A stretch of DNA of 64,000 nt from Enterobacteriaceae bacterium RIT693 (lineage in GTDB: Bacteria > Pseudomonadota > Gammaproteobacteria > Enterobacterales > Enterobacteriaceae), in assembly GCA_009668225.1 (NCBI GenBank), contig WJYK01000004.1:372001-436000 (forward strand). The letters are read 5' to 3'. Shown here piece by piece: positions 10,628 to 20,071 of the stretch; position 1 is the first letter of the stretch; each line of letters opens with the position of its first letter. A model generated the notes under the pieces. That model was not told the DNA's origin and ran no database searches. It saw only the letters and a list, made by a program, of their open reading frames with translations. Position numbers and translations under genes: made by a program.

Positions 10628-12886
10628 ATGGCGCGTTCACTCACTGGTCAGCCAGCCAAAACCCCTGTCCGTAAGCTTGCCCTGTTTGTTGCAGCAGCGG
10701 TGGGAACCCTCAGCGTAAATAGCTTCGCTGCGGATTCCGGTACGAGCAAAAAAGAAGACACCATTACCGTTTCTGCCAGCGCAGCGCCGGCAGAAAGCGC
10801 ATGGGGGCCCTCGCCAACTATCGCGGCCAAACGCAGCGCCACGGCGACGAAAACGGATACCCCGATTGAAAAGACGCCACAGTCTATCTCGGTGGTGACC
10901 AGTGAAGAGATGCAGATGCATCAATTCCAGTCCGTGAAAGAAGCGCTGGGCTATACGCCGGGCGTGACGGTAAACAGTCGTGGTGCCTCAAATAACTATG
11001 ACTTTGTTATCATTCGTGGTTTCTCTTCCGTTGGCCTGAGCCAGAATAACTATCTGGACGGTCTGAAAATGCAGGGCGATTTCTATAACGATGCGGTAAT
11101 CGACCCTTATATGCTGGAGCGCGTAGAGCTGATGCGCGGCCCAACTTCCGTGCTGTACGGCAAAAGCAGCCCGGGTGGTATTGTGAATATGGTCAGCAAG
11201 CGCCCGACCACCGAGCCGCTGCATGAAGTTCAATTTAAAATGGGTACGGATAACCTGTACCAGACCGGCTTCGACTTCAGCGATGCCTTGGATGATGCTG
11301 GCGTATATTCCTACCGCCTGACCGGCGTTGCGCGTTCTAATGATGAACAGCAACAAGGCGCGAAACAGAAACGTTACGCGATTGCGCCATCCTTCTCCTG
11401 GCGTCCTGACGACAAAACCAATTTCACCTTCTTGTCTAACTTCCAAAATGAACCCGCTACTGGCTATTACGGCTGGTTGCCGAAGGAAGGGACGGTTGAG
11501 CCGCTACCCAATGGCAAACGTCTGGGAACTGATTTCAACGAAGGTGCGAAGAACAATAGCTATACGCGCAATCAGAAGATGGTGGGCTATAGCTTTGAAC
11601 ACGGTTTCAATGACACTTTCACCGTGCGTCAAAACCTGCGCTTTGCTGAGAATAAAACTACGCAGAATAGCGTGTATGGTTACGGCGTTTGTTCAGATAA
11701 GGCCAACTCCGGTAATGCACTGTGTAACGCATTGGCGCCATCTGATAAGGGCCGTTACTTGGCCCGTAAATACGTTGTTGATAATGAAAAACTGCAGAAC
11801 TTCTCCGTTGATACTCAACTTCAGAGCAAGTTTGATACAGGCGCTGTAGAGCATACATTACTGACTGGCGTTGATTTCATGCGTATGCGTAATGACATTA
11901 ACTCTTGGTTTGGCTACGACGGTTCCGTGCCGCTGTTAGACCTCTACAATCCTGGATCCGATTACTTCGATTTTGGCAGTAAGGATCCTAATAATTCCGG
12001 CGCTTACTCTGTCGTTAATAAACAGCGTCAGACCGGTGTTTATCTCCAGGATCAGGCGGAATGGAATAAATTTATTCTGACTGCCGGTGGTCGTTATGAC
12101 TGGGTGCAGCAACAGGCCATTACTCGCGGCCAGTTTGCCGGTATAAAAGAGCGCAGCGACGGTCAGTTTACTGGCCGTGTTGGCGTGAACTATTTGTTCG
12201 AAAACGGTGTTTCACCGTACGTTAGCTACAGCGAATCCTTTGAGCCTAATACTGCGGCTTCCGCGAGCGGCAACGTATTTAAACCTTCTAAAGGTAAGCA
12301 ATACGAAGCTGGTGTGAAATACGTTCCGAAGGATATGCCGGTGGTGATTACTGGTGCGGTTTACCAGTTGACCAAATCTGACAACCTGATGAAGGATCCG
12401 ACCAATCCTTTCTTCTCCATTCAGGGTGGCGAAATTCGTTCTCGTGGCGTAGAGCTGGAAGCGAAGGCGGCGGTTAACGCCAATATCAACGTAACCGCGT
12501 CTTACACCTACACTAATGCGGAGTACACGACGGATACCACGCTTAAAGGTAATACGCCTGAGCAGGTGCCTAAACATATGGCTTCCCTGTGGGGTGATTA
12601 TACCTTCAACAGCGGCGTGCTGAGCGGCTTGACTCTGGGCACCGGTGGTCGATTCATCGGCTCAAGCTATGGCGATCCGGCGAACACCTTCAAGGTGGGC
12701 AGCGCGGCCGTTATGGATGCAGTTGTGAAGTATGACCTCGGTCGCTTTGGCCTGAACGGTTCCAGTATTGCAGTCAACGTGAATAACCTGCTTGACCGTG
12801 AATACGTTGCCAGCTGCTTCGAAACTTATGGCTGCTTCTGGGGCGCTGAACGTCAGGTGGTTGCTACCGCGACCTTCCGCTTCTAA
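10628..12886 (+). CDS. fhuA: Ferrichrome-iron outer-membrane receptor FhuA
   Basis: FhuA is the TonB-dependent outer-membrane transporter for ferrichrome and a receptor for several phages and colicin M. The 752-residue precursor has a long signal peptide ending near ...NSFA (34), a TonB box DTITVSA at 44-50, a plug domain (IEKTPQSISVV, IIRGF, LMRGPTSVLYGKSSPGG), then a 22-strand barrel ending in ATATFRF with the terminal phenylalanine. The region around YGYGVCSDKANSGNALC keeps the cysteine-bearing phage-binding loop but differs from E. coli, as expected for a phage-exposed surface. It is the first gene of fhuACDB. Confidence 0.97.
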   Translation: MARSLTGQPAKTPVRKLALFVAAAVGTLSVNSFAADSGTSKKEDTITVSASAAPAESAWGPSPTIAAKRSATATKTDTPIEKTPQSISVVTSEEMQMHQFQSVKEALGYTPGVTVNSRGASNNYDFVIIRGFSSVGLSQNNYLDGLKMQGDFYNDAVIDPYMLERVELMRGPTSVLYGKSSPGGIVNMVSKRPTTEPLHEVQFKMGTDNLYQTGFDFSDALDDAGVYSYRLTGVARSNDEQQQGAKQKRYAIAPSFSWRPDDKTNFTFLSNFQNEPATGYYGWLPKEGTVEPLPNGKRLGTDFNEGAKNNSYTRNQKMVGYSFEHGFNDTFTVRQNLRFAENKTTQNSVYGYGVCSDKANSGNALCNALAPSDKGRYLARKYVVDNEKLQNFSVDTQLQSKFDTGAVEHTLLTGVDFMRMRNDINSWFGYDGSVPLLDLYNPGSDYFDFGSKDPNNSGAYSVVNKQRQTGVYLQDQAEWNKFILTAGGRYDWVQQQAITRGQFAGIKERSDGQFTGRVGVNYLFENGVSPYVSYSESFEPNTAASASGNVFKPSKGKQYEAGVKYVPKDMPVVITGAVYQLTKSDNLMKDPTNPFFSIQGGEIRSRGVELEAKAAVNANINVTASYTYTNAEYTTDTTLKGNTPEQVPKHMASLWGDYTFNSGVLSGLTLGTGGRFIGSSYGDPANTFKVGSAAVMDAVVKYDLGRFGLNGSSIAVNVNNLLDREYVASCFETYGCFWGAERQVVATATFRF

Positions 12887-12896
12887 CTTGTCTCCC

Positions 12897-12916
12897 GGGC
12901 ACGGTTCGCCGTGCCC
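12897..12916 (+). other. Intercistronic hairpin fhuA-fhuC with UUCG loop
   Basis: GGGCACGG and CCGTGCCC form a perfect 8-bp stem closed by a TTCG tetraloop, ten bases after the fhuA stop and 18 before the fhuC start. No U run follows. It could stabilise the upstream fhuA message or attenuate read-through into the transporter genes. Confidence 0.7.
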
Positions 12917-12934
12917 TTCACTAAGATGGCTACC

Positions 12935-13732
12935 ATGCAGGATAAACACCTTCAGCCCGACACCACTTTTAGCCTCACTGATGTGACCTTCCGCGTGCCC
13001 GGTCGCACGTTGCTTCATCCGCTTTCCATCACCTTCCCGGTGGGAAAAGTGACCGGTCTGATTGGCCACAACGGTTCTGGTAAATCGACGCTGCTGAAAA
13101 TGCTGGGTCGCCACCAGAAGCCGTCGGACGGTGAGATCCTGCTTAACGCGCAGCCGCTGGACAGCTGGAGCAGCAAAGCTTTTGCCCGTCAGGTCGCCTA
13201 TCTTCCCCAGCAGCTCCCGGCCGCTGAGGGTATGACGGTTCGCGAGCTGGTAGCGATTGGCCGCTATCCGTGGCATGGGGCATTAGGGCGCTTTGGCGTG
13301 GCTGACCGCGAGCTGGTCGATGAGGCAATTAGCCTGGTTGGGTTGAAGCCGTTTGCGCATCGTCTGGTGGATAGCCTGTCCGGCGGTGAACGTCAGCGGG
13401 CGTGGATTGCGATGCTGGTGGCGCAGGATAGCCGCTGTTTATTGCTCGATGAACCCACCTCCGCGCTGGATATTGCCCATCAGGTGGACGTGCTGGCGCT
13501 GATTCATCGCCTGAGCCAGGAGCGTGGTCTGACGGTGATTGCCGTTCTGCACGATATCAATATGGCCGCACGCTATTGCGATAACCTGGTTGCGCTACGC
13601 GGCGGGGAAATGATCGCCCAGGGTACGCCAGAGGCGCTGATGCAAAGCGATACGCTGGAACACATCTACGGTATTCCGATGGGCATCCTGCCGCACCCGG
13701 CGGGGGCTGCGCCGGTAAGTTTTGTTTATTGA
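12935..13732 (+). CDS. fhuC: Ferric hydroxamate ABC transporter ATPase FhuC
   Basis: FhuC is the ATPase of the inner-membrane hydroxamate siderophore importer with FhuB and FhuD. The 265-residue product has Walker A GHNGSGKST at 44-52, the signature LSGGERQR, Walker B CLLLDEPTSALD and the H-loop AVLHDINMA. I chose the ATG at 12935 because it gives the E. coli length; an in-frame ATG at 12926 is an alternative, since the ribosome site is weak. Its stop overlaps the fhuD start as TGATGA. Confidence 0.95.
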   Translation: MQDKHLQPDTTFSLTDVTFRVPGRTLLHPLSITFPVGKVTGLIGHNGSGKSTLLKMLGRHQKPSDGEILLNAQPLDSWSSKAFARQVAYLPQQLPAAEGMTVRELVAIGRYPWHGALGRFGVADRELVDEAISLVGLKPFAHRLVDSLSGGERQRAWIAMLVAQDSRCLLLDEPTSALDIAHQVDVLALIHRLSQERGLTVIAVLHDINMAARYCDNLVALRGGEMIAQGTPEALMQSDTLEHIYGIPMGILPHPAGAAPVSFVY

Positions 13733-14631
13733 TGAGCCGTATGAATGACTTTCTTTTGACCCGTCGCCGCCTTCTGGCGGCGATGGCGCTTTCACCGCTG
13801 CTGCTGAAGCTTCCAGCGGCGCAGGCGGCGGTACCGGATGCAAAACGCATCATCGTGCTGGAATGGCTGCCCGTTGAGCTGATGATGGCGCTGGGCGTGA
13901 CGCCGATGGCCGTCGCCGATATTCCTAATTACCAGATCTGGGTTAACGAGCCTAAGCTGCCGGAAGATGTCGTTGACGTTGGCCTGCGCACCGAGCCCAA
14001 TCTTGAGCTGATGGCGCAGCTAAAACCGTCCTTGATTCTCTATTCTGCTGGCTACGGGCCTTCGCCGGAAAAAATCACTCGTATTGCGCCCGGACTGGGT
14101 TTCAATTTCAACGACGGTTCCGGCAAACCGCTGGACATCGCGCGTAAATCGTTAATTCAGCTGGGCGACACGCTGGGCATGCAGCAGGCCGCCAGCCAAC
14201 ATTTGGCCGGGTTTGATGCCTTTATTGCCGGCATGAAGCCCCGCTTTGCCGCTCGCGGTAGCCGCCCGGTACTGCTGATGTCATTTTTGGATAATCGCCA
14301 TGCGCTGGTGGTGGGCAAACACAGTTTGTTCCAGCAGGTGATGGATCTGCTGGGGGTGAAGAATGCCTGGCAGGAAGAGACCAATTTCTGGGGAACCGCG
14401 GTGGTGGGGATTGAGCGTCTGGCGGCGATTAAAGACGCCGATGTGCTGTGTTTTGATCATAAAAACGAAGCGATAGCCCGCCAGGTTGCCGCGACGCCGC
14501 TGTGGAAAGCGATGCCGTTTATCCGCCAGAACCGTTTCCAGCAGGTTCCCGCCGTTTGGCTCTATGGCACGACGATGTCGGCGATGCACTTTGCCCGCGT
14601 GCTGGATGACGGCCTGAGGAGCCTGGCATGA
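13732..14631 (+). CDS. fhuD: Hydroxamate siderophore-binding periplasmic protein FhuD
   Basis: FhuD delivers ferric hydroxamates to FhuB in the periplasm. The 299-residue precursor begins with a twin-arginine-like signal, TRRRLLAAMALSPLL, ending at AQAA near 33. The class III binding-protein body follows (VALEWLPVEL-like and DVGLRTEPNLELM stretches). The ATG at 13732 overlaps the last base of the fhuC stop, which is the coupled arrangement seen in E. coli. The end overlaps fhuB by four bases (ATGA). Confidence 0.95.
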   Translation: MSRMNDFLLTRRRLLAAMALSPLLLKLPAAQAAVPDAKRIIVLEWLPVELMMALGVTPMAVADIPNYQIWVNEPKLPEDVVDVGLRTEPNLELMAQLKPSLILYSAGYGPSPEKITRIAPGLGFNFNDGSGKPLDIARKSLIQLGDTLGMQQAASQHLAGFDAFIAGMKPRFAARGSRPVLLMSFLDNRHALVVGKHSLFQQVMDLLGVKNAWQEETNFWGTAVVGIERLAAIKDADVLCFDHKNEAIARQVAATPLWKAMPFIRQNRFQQVPAVWLYGTTMSAMHFARVLDDGLRSLA

Positions 14632-16607
14632 ACAGACGCCACGTCATCTTCCCGGCCTGCCTGCTGCTGGCTCTGTTTGTCGGTGCGTTTTGGCTGACGC
14701 TGCATAACATGAGCGGCGTGCTGCCTTCCGGGCAATGGAGTAGTGCCTTTGTCGCGCCGGATATCGACAATATTCAACAGATGCTCTTTCACTTCAGCCT
14801 GCTGCCGCGCCTCGCAATATCGCTGCTGGTCGGTGCCGGGTTGGGGCTTGTCGGTGTGTTATTCCAGCAGGTGCTGCGAAATCCGCTGGCAGAGCCGACA
14901 ACGCTTGGCGTAGCCAGCGGCGCTCAGCTTGGCGTCACGGTCGCCACGCTTTGGGTGCTTCCTCAGGCGGCCCAGCCGTTTGCGGCGCTGATTGGCGCGG
15001 CGGCGGTTGGCCTGCTGGTCTTCGGCGTTGCCTGGTGCAAGCGTATGTCGCCGGTCACGCTGATTCTCGCGGGGCTGGTACTGAGCCTCTACTGCGGCGC
15101 GGTCAACCAGCTGCTGGCTATTTTCCATCATGACCAGCTGCAGAATATGTTCCTGTGGAGCACCGGCTCGCTCAACCAGCAGGACTGGAGCAGCGTTGAA
15201 AGCCTGTGGCCACGTTTGCTGGGCGGGCTGCTGCTAACGTTGCTGTTGCTACGCCCGTTGACGCTGATGGGGCTGGATGATGGCGTAGCCCGCAACCTCG
15301 GCCTGGCGCTTTCTCTGGTACGGCTGGCAACGCTGGCGCTGGCGATTGTGATCAGCGCTCAGCTGGTTAACGCGGTCGGTATTGTCGGTTTTATCGGGCT
15401 ATTCGCGCCTCTGCTGGCAAAAATGCTGGGCGCTCGTCGCCTGGCTGCTCGTTTATTCCTGGCGCCGCTGATTGGCGCGTTGATTCTCTGGCTTTCCGAC
15501 CAGGTTGTGGTCTGGCTCTCCGGCGTGTGGGGTGAGGTTTCAACCGGTACCATCACCGCGCTGATTGGCGCACCTATCCTGCTGTGGCTGCTGCCTCGCC
15601 TGCGTACCAGCGGTGCGCCGTCAATGAGTGCGGGAGACCACGTGCAGGCCGAACGTCAGCGCGTTCTGCTGTGGGTGGCGATAAGCCTTGGCGTTCTGCT
15701 GCTGGTGATTACCGCCGCGCTGGCTCTGGGGCGCGATGCTCATGGCTGGCGCTGGCTGAGCGGCGCGCTTTTTGATGACGTCCTGCCGTGGCGCTGGCCG
15801 CGAGTTATGGCTGCTCTGACCGCAGGCGTGATGCTGGCGGTTGCGGGCTGCCTGATCCAGCGGTTAACCGGCAATGCGATGGCCAGCCCGGAAGTGCTGG
15901 GAATAAGCTCCGGTGCGGCGTTCGGCGTTGTACTTATGTTGTTTATCGTGCCGGGGAATGCCTTTGTCTGGCTTCTGCCAGCAGGCAGTCTTGGCGCAGC
16001 GGTGACGTTACTGATTATCATGCTTGCCGCCGGGCGCGGGGGCTTTTCACCTCAGCGTATGCTGCTGGCCGGGATGGCGCTAAGCACCGCCTTTACCATG
16101 CTGCTGATGATGCTGATGGCAAGCGGCGATCCGCGTATGGCGACGCTGCTGACCTGGATTTCAGGCTCGACTTATAACGTAACCGGTGAGCAGGCCGTGA
16201 GGACGCTGGTGGTGATGGTTGTGCTGTTAGCCATCACGCCGCTGCTGCGCCGCTGGCTGGTGATTTTGCCGCTGGGTGGTGCGACGGCGAGAGCGGTTGG
16301 TATGGCGTTAACGCCCTCGCGCTTTGCGCTGCTGTTGCTGGCAGCAACGCTGACCGCTACGGCAACGTTAATCGTTGGCCCATTAAGCTTTGTCGGGCTG
16401 ATGGCGCCCCATATTGCGCGCATGCTTGGGTTCCGCAGGGCGATGCCGCAGATAGTGATTGCCGGGATTCTGGGCGGGGTGCTAATGATCCTGGCTGACT
16501 GGTGCGGCAGGATGATTTTGTTCCCGAATCAGGTGCCTGCGGGGCTGCTGGCAACGTTTATCGGTGCGCCTTACTTCGTTTATCTGCTGAGAAAGCAGGG
16601 GCGATAA
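14628..16607 (+). CDS. fhuB: Ferric hydroxamate permease FhuB
   Basis: FhuB is the membrane channel of the hydroxamate importer. It is a tandem fusion of two BtuC/FecCD-type permease halves in one 659-residue chain. Each half carries the coupling-helix glycine motif: GASG-like GVASGAQLG near the front and GISSGAAFG in the second half, and late helices (GFIGLFAPLLAK; GLMAPHIARML) repeat. About 20 hydrophobic segments are visible. It is the last gene of the operon, followed by palindromic repeats facing hemL. Confidence 0.96.
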   Translation: MNRRHVIFPACLLLALFVGAFWLTLHNMSGVLPSGQWSSAFVAPDIDNIQQMLFHFSLLPRLAISLLVGAGLGLVGVLFQQVLRNPLAEPTTLGVASGAQLGVTVATLWVLPQAAQPFAALIGAAAVGLLVFGVAWCKRMSPVTLILAGLVLSLYCGAVNQLLAIFHHDQLQNMFLWSTGSLNQQDWSSVESLWPRLLGGLLLTLLLLRPLTLMGLDDGVARNLGLALSLVRLATLALAIVISAQLVNAVGIVGFIGLFAPLLAKMLGARRLAARLFLAPLIGALILWLSDQVVVWLSGVWGEVSTGTITALIGAPILLWLLPRLRTSGAPSMSAGDHVQAERQRVLLWVAISLGVLLLVITAALALGRDAHGWRWLSGALFDDVLPWRWPRVMAALTAGVMLAVAGCLIQRLTGNAMASPEVLGISSGAAFGVVLMLFIVPGNAFVWLLPAGSLGAAVTLLIIMLAAGRGGFSPQRMLLAGMALSTAFTMLLMMLMASGDPRMATLLTWISGSTYNVTGEQAVRTLVVMVVLLAITPLLRRWLVILPLGGATARAVGMALTPSRFALLLLAATLTATATLIVGPLSFVGLMAPHIARMLGFRRAMPQIVIAGILGGVLMILADWCGRMILFPNQVPAGLLATFIGAPYFVYLLRKQGR

Positions 16608-16710
16608 CCCCTCACCCTGTCCCTCTCACCAAAGGGAAGAGGGAACCGGAACGAACATAAATCAGCTGTTTTCCCCCTCTCCCTTTCAGGAAGAGGGTTG
16701 GGGTGAGGGG
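16608..16710. repeat. Paired C/T-rich palindromes between fhuB and hemL
   Basis: Two related elements face each other. CCCCTCACCC near 16608 is complementary to GGGTGAGGGG near 16701. Each also has an inner dyad: CCCTCT with AGAGGG at 16621-16643, and CCCTCTCCCT with AGAGGG at 16675-16697. They lie between convergent genes and could form a bidirectional transcription end. The sequence family matches the elements after hrpB and mrcB. Confidence 0.65.
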
Positions 16711-16715
16711 AAAGA

Positions 16716-17996
16716 TTACAGTTTTGCAAACACGCGGCGCGCCGCGTCGATGGTTCTCTGGATATCTTCTTTACTGTGGGCAACTGACATAAAGCCCGCC
16801 TCAAACGCAGACGGTGCCAGGTAAACGCCTTCTTCCAGCATCAGGTGGAAGAAGCGCTTGAAGCGCTCAACGTCACACGCAACCACCTCTTTATAGCAGG
16901 TTACGGTTTCTGCATCGGTGAAGAACAGGCCGAACATGCCGCCGACATTGTTGATCACCAGAGAAATGTTCTCTGCTTTCGCTGCATTCAGCAGGCCATT
17001 TGCCAGCATCTCCGTCAATTCAGTCAGGGTCTGATGAACGCCCGGCTGTGACACTTCGGTCAGGCAGGCAAAGCCTGCGGCCATCGCAATCGGGTTACCG
17101 GACAGCGTACCCGCCTGGTAAACCGGGCCAGTGGGCGCCAGCGCGTCCATGATTTCACGGCGGCCACCGAAAGCACCTACCGGCATTCCGCCGCCGATGA
17201 TTTTGCCGAGGCAGGTCAAGTCTGGCTCGACGTCATAGTAAGACTGAGCGCCAGCCAGCGCCACGCGGAAGCCGGTCATCACTTCATCGATTATCAGCAG
17301 TGCGCCGAATTCGTCGCACAGCGCGCGCAGGCCCGGCAGGAAGTCTGCGTGAGGCGGAATGCAGTTCATGTTGCCGGCAACCGGCTCAACGATGATACAG
17401 GCGACATCCTGCGGATATTGCTCAAAGGCTTCACGCACGGAGGTCAGATCGTTGTAGGTACAGGTCAGAGTATGTTTTGCAAAGTCTGCCGGCACGCCCG
17501 GAGAGTTCGGCTGGCCGAGGGTCAACGCGCCGGAACCGGCTTTTACCAGCAGGCAGTCCGCGTGGCCGTGGTAACAGCCTTCAAATTTGATAATTTTATC
17601 GCGGCCTGTATAGCCACGGGCCAGGCGGATAGCGCTCATGGTGGCTTCGGTACCGGAGTTAACCATACGGACCATATCCATGGTCGGCACCAGTTCGGTC
17701 ACCAACTGAGCCATTTTTACTTCCATTTCGGTCGGCGCGCCAAAGCTCAGACCACGTTCCACGGCTTCAATGACCGCGTTGCGGATTGCCGGATGGTTGT
17801 GTCCCAGAACCATTGGGCCCCATGAGCCAACGTAATCGATATAGGCTTTACCGTCCGCGTCATACAGGTAAGCCCCGTCCGCACGCTCAATAAACAGCGG
17901 CACACCGCCGACGCCGGTAAAGGCGCGTACCGGGGAGTTAACGCCACCGGGAATGACTTCGCGGGCTGCAGCGTACAGGTTTTCAGACTTACTCAT
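16716..17996 (-). CDS. hemL: Glutamate-1-semialdehyde 2,1-aminomutase
   Basis: HemL converts glutamate-1-semialdehyde to 5-aminolevulinate, the second step of the C5 haem pathway. It is a PLP enzyme of the class III aminotransferase fold. The 426-residue product matches the family length and has [14 protein letters not shown] (PLP-contacting aspartate) and [17 protein letters not shown], whose lysine (about 265) forms the Schiff base. The gating [17 protein letters not shown] loop is also present. It stands alone, convergent with fhuB and divergent from clcA. Confidence 0.98.
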   Translation of the reverse strand: MSKSENLYAAAREVIPGGVNSPVRAFTGVGGVPLFIERADGAYLYDADGKAYIDYVGSWGPMVLGHNHPAIRNAVIEAVERGLSFGAPTEMEVKMAQLVTELVPTMDMVRMVNSGTEATMSAIRLARGYTGRDKIIKFEGCYHGHADCLLVKAGSGALTLGQPNSPGVPADFAKHTLTCTYNDLTSVREAFEQYPQDVACIIVEPVAGNMNCIPPHADFLPGLRALCDEFGALLIIDEVMTGFRVALAGAQSYYDVEPDLTCLGKIIGGGMPVGAFGGRREIMDALAPTGPVYQAGTLSGNPIAMAAGFACLTEVSQPGVHQTLTELTEMLANGLLNAAKAENISLVINNVGGMFGLFFTDAETVTCYKEVVACDVERFKRFFHLMLEEGVYLAPSAFEAGFMSVAHSKEDIQRTIDAARRVFAKL

Positions 17997-18174
17997 GAAT
18001 CGGCTCCTGATTCGTGGAAATGGTGACAGCGGGCTATTCTATGTGAAACCCACGCTGGGTTGAAATATTTGCCCAAATTCAAACGTTACGGTTTATTTAT
18101 GAAATTAACAGGACGTCGGTGAGATCCGTGGGTAAAATGCCCGCCTTATTTGTATGACTAAACAATTTGAGCCC

Positions 18175-19596
18175 ATGAACTCCGCAAACTCTACACGTGA
18201 AACGCCGCAAAGCGTACGCCAACGCCGCGGTGCTATCCTGCGTCGCCTGATTGGCCAGGATAAAATGCCGTTGATGATTTTATTAATGGCGGCCATCGTC
18301 GGGACGCTGGCGGGCCTGGTCGGCGTGGCGTTTGAAAAATCCGTCAACTGGGTGCTTCAGCACCGTATCGGCATGCTGGCACAGGTCGCCGACAGTGCCT
18401 GGCTGGTGTGGCCGCTGGCGTTTATTAGCTCGGCGCTGCTGGCGATGGTCGGTTACTTCCTGGTGCGCCGCTTTGCGCCAGAGGCCGGTGGTTCGGGTAT
18501 CCCGGAAATAGAAGGCGCGCTGGAAGATTTGCGGCCGGTGCGCTGGTGGCGCGTTATCCCGGTTAAATTCATCGGTGGGATGGGCACGCTCGGCGCGGGA
18601 ATGGTGCTGGGACGCGAGGGGCCAACCGTCCAGCTCGGTGGCAATATTGGGCGCATGGTTAGCGATCTCTTTCGCCAGCGCGGGGCGGAGGCTCGCCACT
18701 CTCTACTGGCCACCGGTGCCGCTGCCGGGCTGTCCGCCGCGTTTAACGCGCCGCTGGCCGGGATTTTGTTTATCATCGAAGAGATGCGTACCCAGTTTCG
18801 CTACAACCTGATTTCGATAAAAGCGGTGTTTATTGGCGTGATTATGTCGAGCATCGTGTTTCGCATTTTTAATACCGAAACGACGGTGATTCAGGTGGGC
18901 AAGCTGGCGGATGCGCCGGTCAACACGCTGTGGTTGTATCTGATCCTGGGCATGGTGTTTGGCATCGTCGGCGTGGCGTTTAACCGGCTGGTGATTGGCG
19001 CTCAGGATATGTTCCAGCGTATTCACGGCGGTAACCTGAAGAAGTGGGTGCTGATTGGCGGCCTCATTGGTGGGCTGTGCGGCGTGCTGGGGCTTATCCA
19101 GCAGGCGGCGTCCGGCGGTGGCTTTAGCCTGATCCCGATTGCGGCAATGGGAAACTACACCATCGGCATGCTGCTGTTTCTGTTTGTGGCTCGCGTTATT
19201 ACGACGCTGCTCTGCTTTTCCTCCGGCGCACCGGGCGGTATTTTCGCTCCGATGCTTGCACTGGGTACGCTGCTGGGAACGGCATTCGGCACGGCCTGCG
19301 CCGCGTGGTTTCCTGCATACCATCTGGATATGGGAACCTTTGCTATTGCCGGTATGGGGGCGCTGCTGGCTGCGTCACTGCGCGCGCCCTTGACCGCCAT
19401 CGTACTGGTTCTGGAGATGACGGATAATTACCAGCTCATTCTGCCAATGATAATCACCTGCCTCGGGGCGACACTGTTGGCACAATTCCTGGGAGGAAAA
19501 CCGTTATACTCTGTGATCCTGGCCAGAACGCTGGCAAAACAAGAAGCTATGAAGGCGCAGGAAGCAGAGCGTGCGGCGGCCGGGCAGAATACTTGA
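18175..19596 (+). CDS. clcA: H+/Cl- exchange transporter ClcA
   Basis: ClcA exchanges two Cl- for one H+ at the inner membrane and supports extreme acid resistance. The product has GSGIP (S107), GREGP with the gating glutamate E148, the internal proton glutamate E203, GGIFAP and PLYS. Starting at the ATG at 18175 gives 473 residues, the E. coli length, and aligns ETPQ near residue 10. An in-frame ATG at 18154 would add seven residues but has no ribosome site. The erpA promoter appears to overlap its stop codon. Confidence 0.96.
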   Translation: MNSANSTRETPQSVRQRRGAILRRLIGQDKMPLMILLMAAIVGTLAGLVGVAFEKSVNWVLQHRIGMLAQVADSAWLVWPLAFISSALLAMVGYFLVRRFAPEAGGSGIPEIEGALEDLRPVRWWRVIPVKFIGGMGTLGAGMVLGREGPTVQLGGNIGRMVSDLFRQRGAEARHSLLATGAAAGLSAAFNAPLAGILFIIEEMRTQFRYNLISIKAVFIGVIMSSIVFRIFNTETTVIQVGKLADAPVNTLWLYLILGMVFGIVGVAFNRLVIGAQDMFQRIHGGNLKKWVLIGGLIGGLCGVLGLIQQAASGGGFSLIPIAAMGNYTIGMLLFLFVARVITTLLCFSSGAPGGIFAPMLALGTLLGTAFGTACAAWFPAYHLDMGTFAIAGMGALLAASLRAPLTAIVLVLEMTDNYQLILPMIITCLGATLLAQFLGGKPLYSVILARTLAKQEAMKAQEAERAAAGQNT

Positions 19597-19655
19597 ACGA
19601 TTTACCAGGGTATTAGATAATGCCGCTAAAGTGCGGGTTATTTTCTGCCCGACTT
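19593..19655 (+). promoter_or_regulatory. Candidate erpA promoter and downstream dyad
   Basis: TTGAAC at 19593-19598 and GATAAT at 19616-19621 are separated by 17 bases, a good sigma-70 layout overlapping the clcA stop. Just downstream, near the expected start of transcription, AAGTGCGGG (19629-19637) and CCCGACTT (19648-19655) form an imperfect dyad. The dyad could be an operator. IscR controls erpA in E. coli, but this dyad does not clearly match an IscR consensus. Confidence 0.45.
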
Positions 19656-19676
19656 GTTAATTGTTGGGAGCAAAAA

Positions 19677-20021
19677 ATGAGTGATGACGTAGCGCTGCCG
19701 CTGCAGTTTACCGAAGCGGCCGCCAATAAAGTGAAAAGTCTGATTGCAGACGAAGAGAACCCTGATCTGAAACTTCGCGTCTATATCACCGGTGGTGGTT
19801 GCAGCGGCTTCCAGTATGGCTTTACCTTTGACGACCAGATCAACGACGGCGACATGACCATCGAGAAACAGGGCGTTGCTCTGGTTGTGGATCCGATGAG
19901 CCTGCAATACCTGGTCGGCGGCGCGGTAGATTACAGCGAAGGCCTGGAAGGCTCCCGCTTCGTGGTGACCAACCCGAACGCGAAAAGCACCTGCGGGTGT
20001 GGTTCCTCCTTCAGCATCTGA
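19677..20021 (+). CDS. erpA: Iron-sulfur cluster insertion protein ErpA
   Basis: ErpA is an A-type carrier that delivers [4Fe-4S] clusters to apo-enzymes, including IspG/IspH of isoprenoid synthesis and respiratory enzymes. The 114-residue product carries the three conserved cysteines: C42 in [11 protein letters not shown], and C106 and C108 in [11 protein letters not shown]. The frame opens at 19620, but the ATG at 19677 follows GGGAG and gives the family length. It is monocistronic, with a strong terminator after it. Confidence 0.97.
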   Translation: MSDDVALPLQFTEAAANKVKSLIADEENPDLKLRVYITGGGCSGFQYGFTFDDQINDGDMTIEKQGVALVVDPMSLQYLVGGAVDYSEGLEGSRFVVTNPNAKSTCGCGSSFSI

Positions 20022-20035
20022 TGAGCTGCTGAAAC

Positions 20036-20067
20036 AAAAAAGCCGCGTTTAGTACGCGGCTTTTTTT
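20036..20067. terminator. Bidirectional terminator erpA/yadS
   Basis: GCCGCGT and ACGCGGC form a 7-bp stem with A-rich sequence before and seven T after. The layout can serve erpA on the plus strand and yadS on the minus strand, whose genes converge here. Confidence 0.85.
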
Positions 20068-20071
20068 ATCG

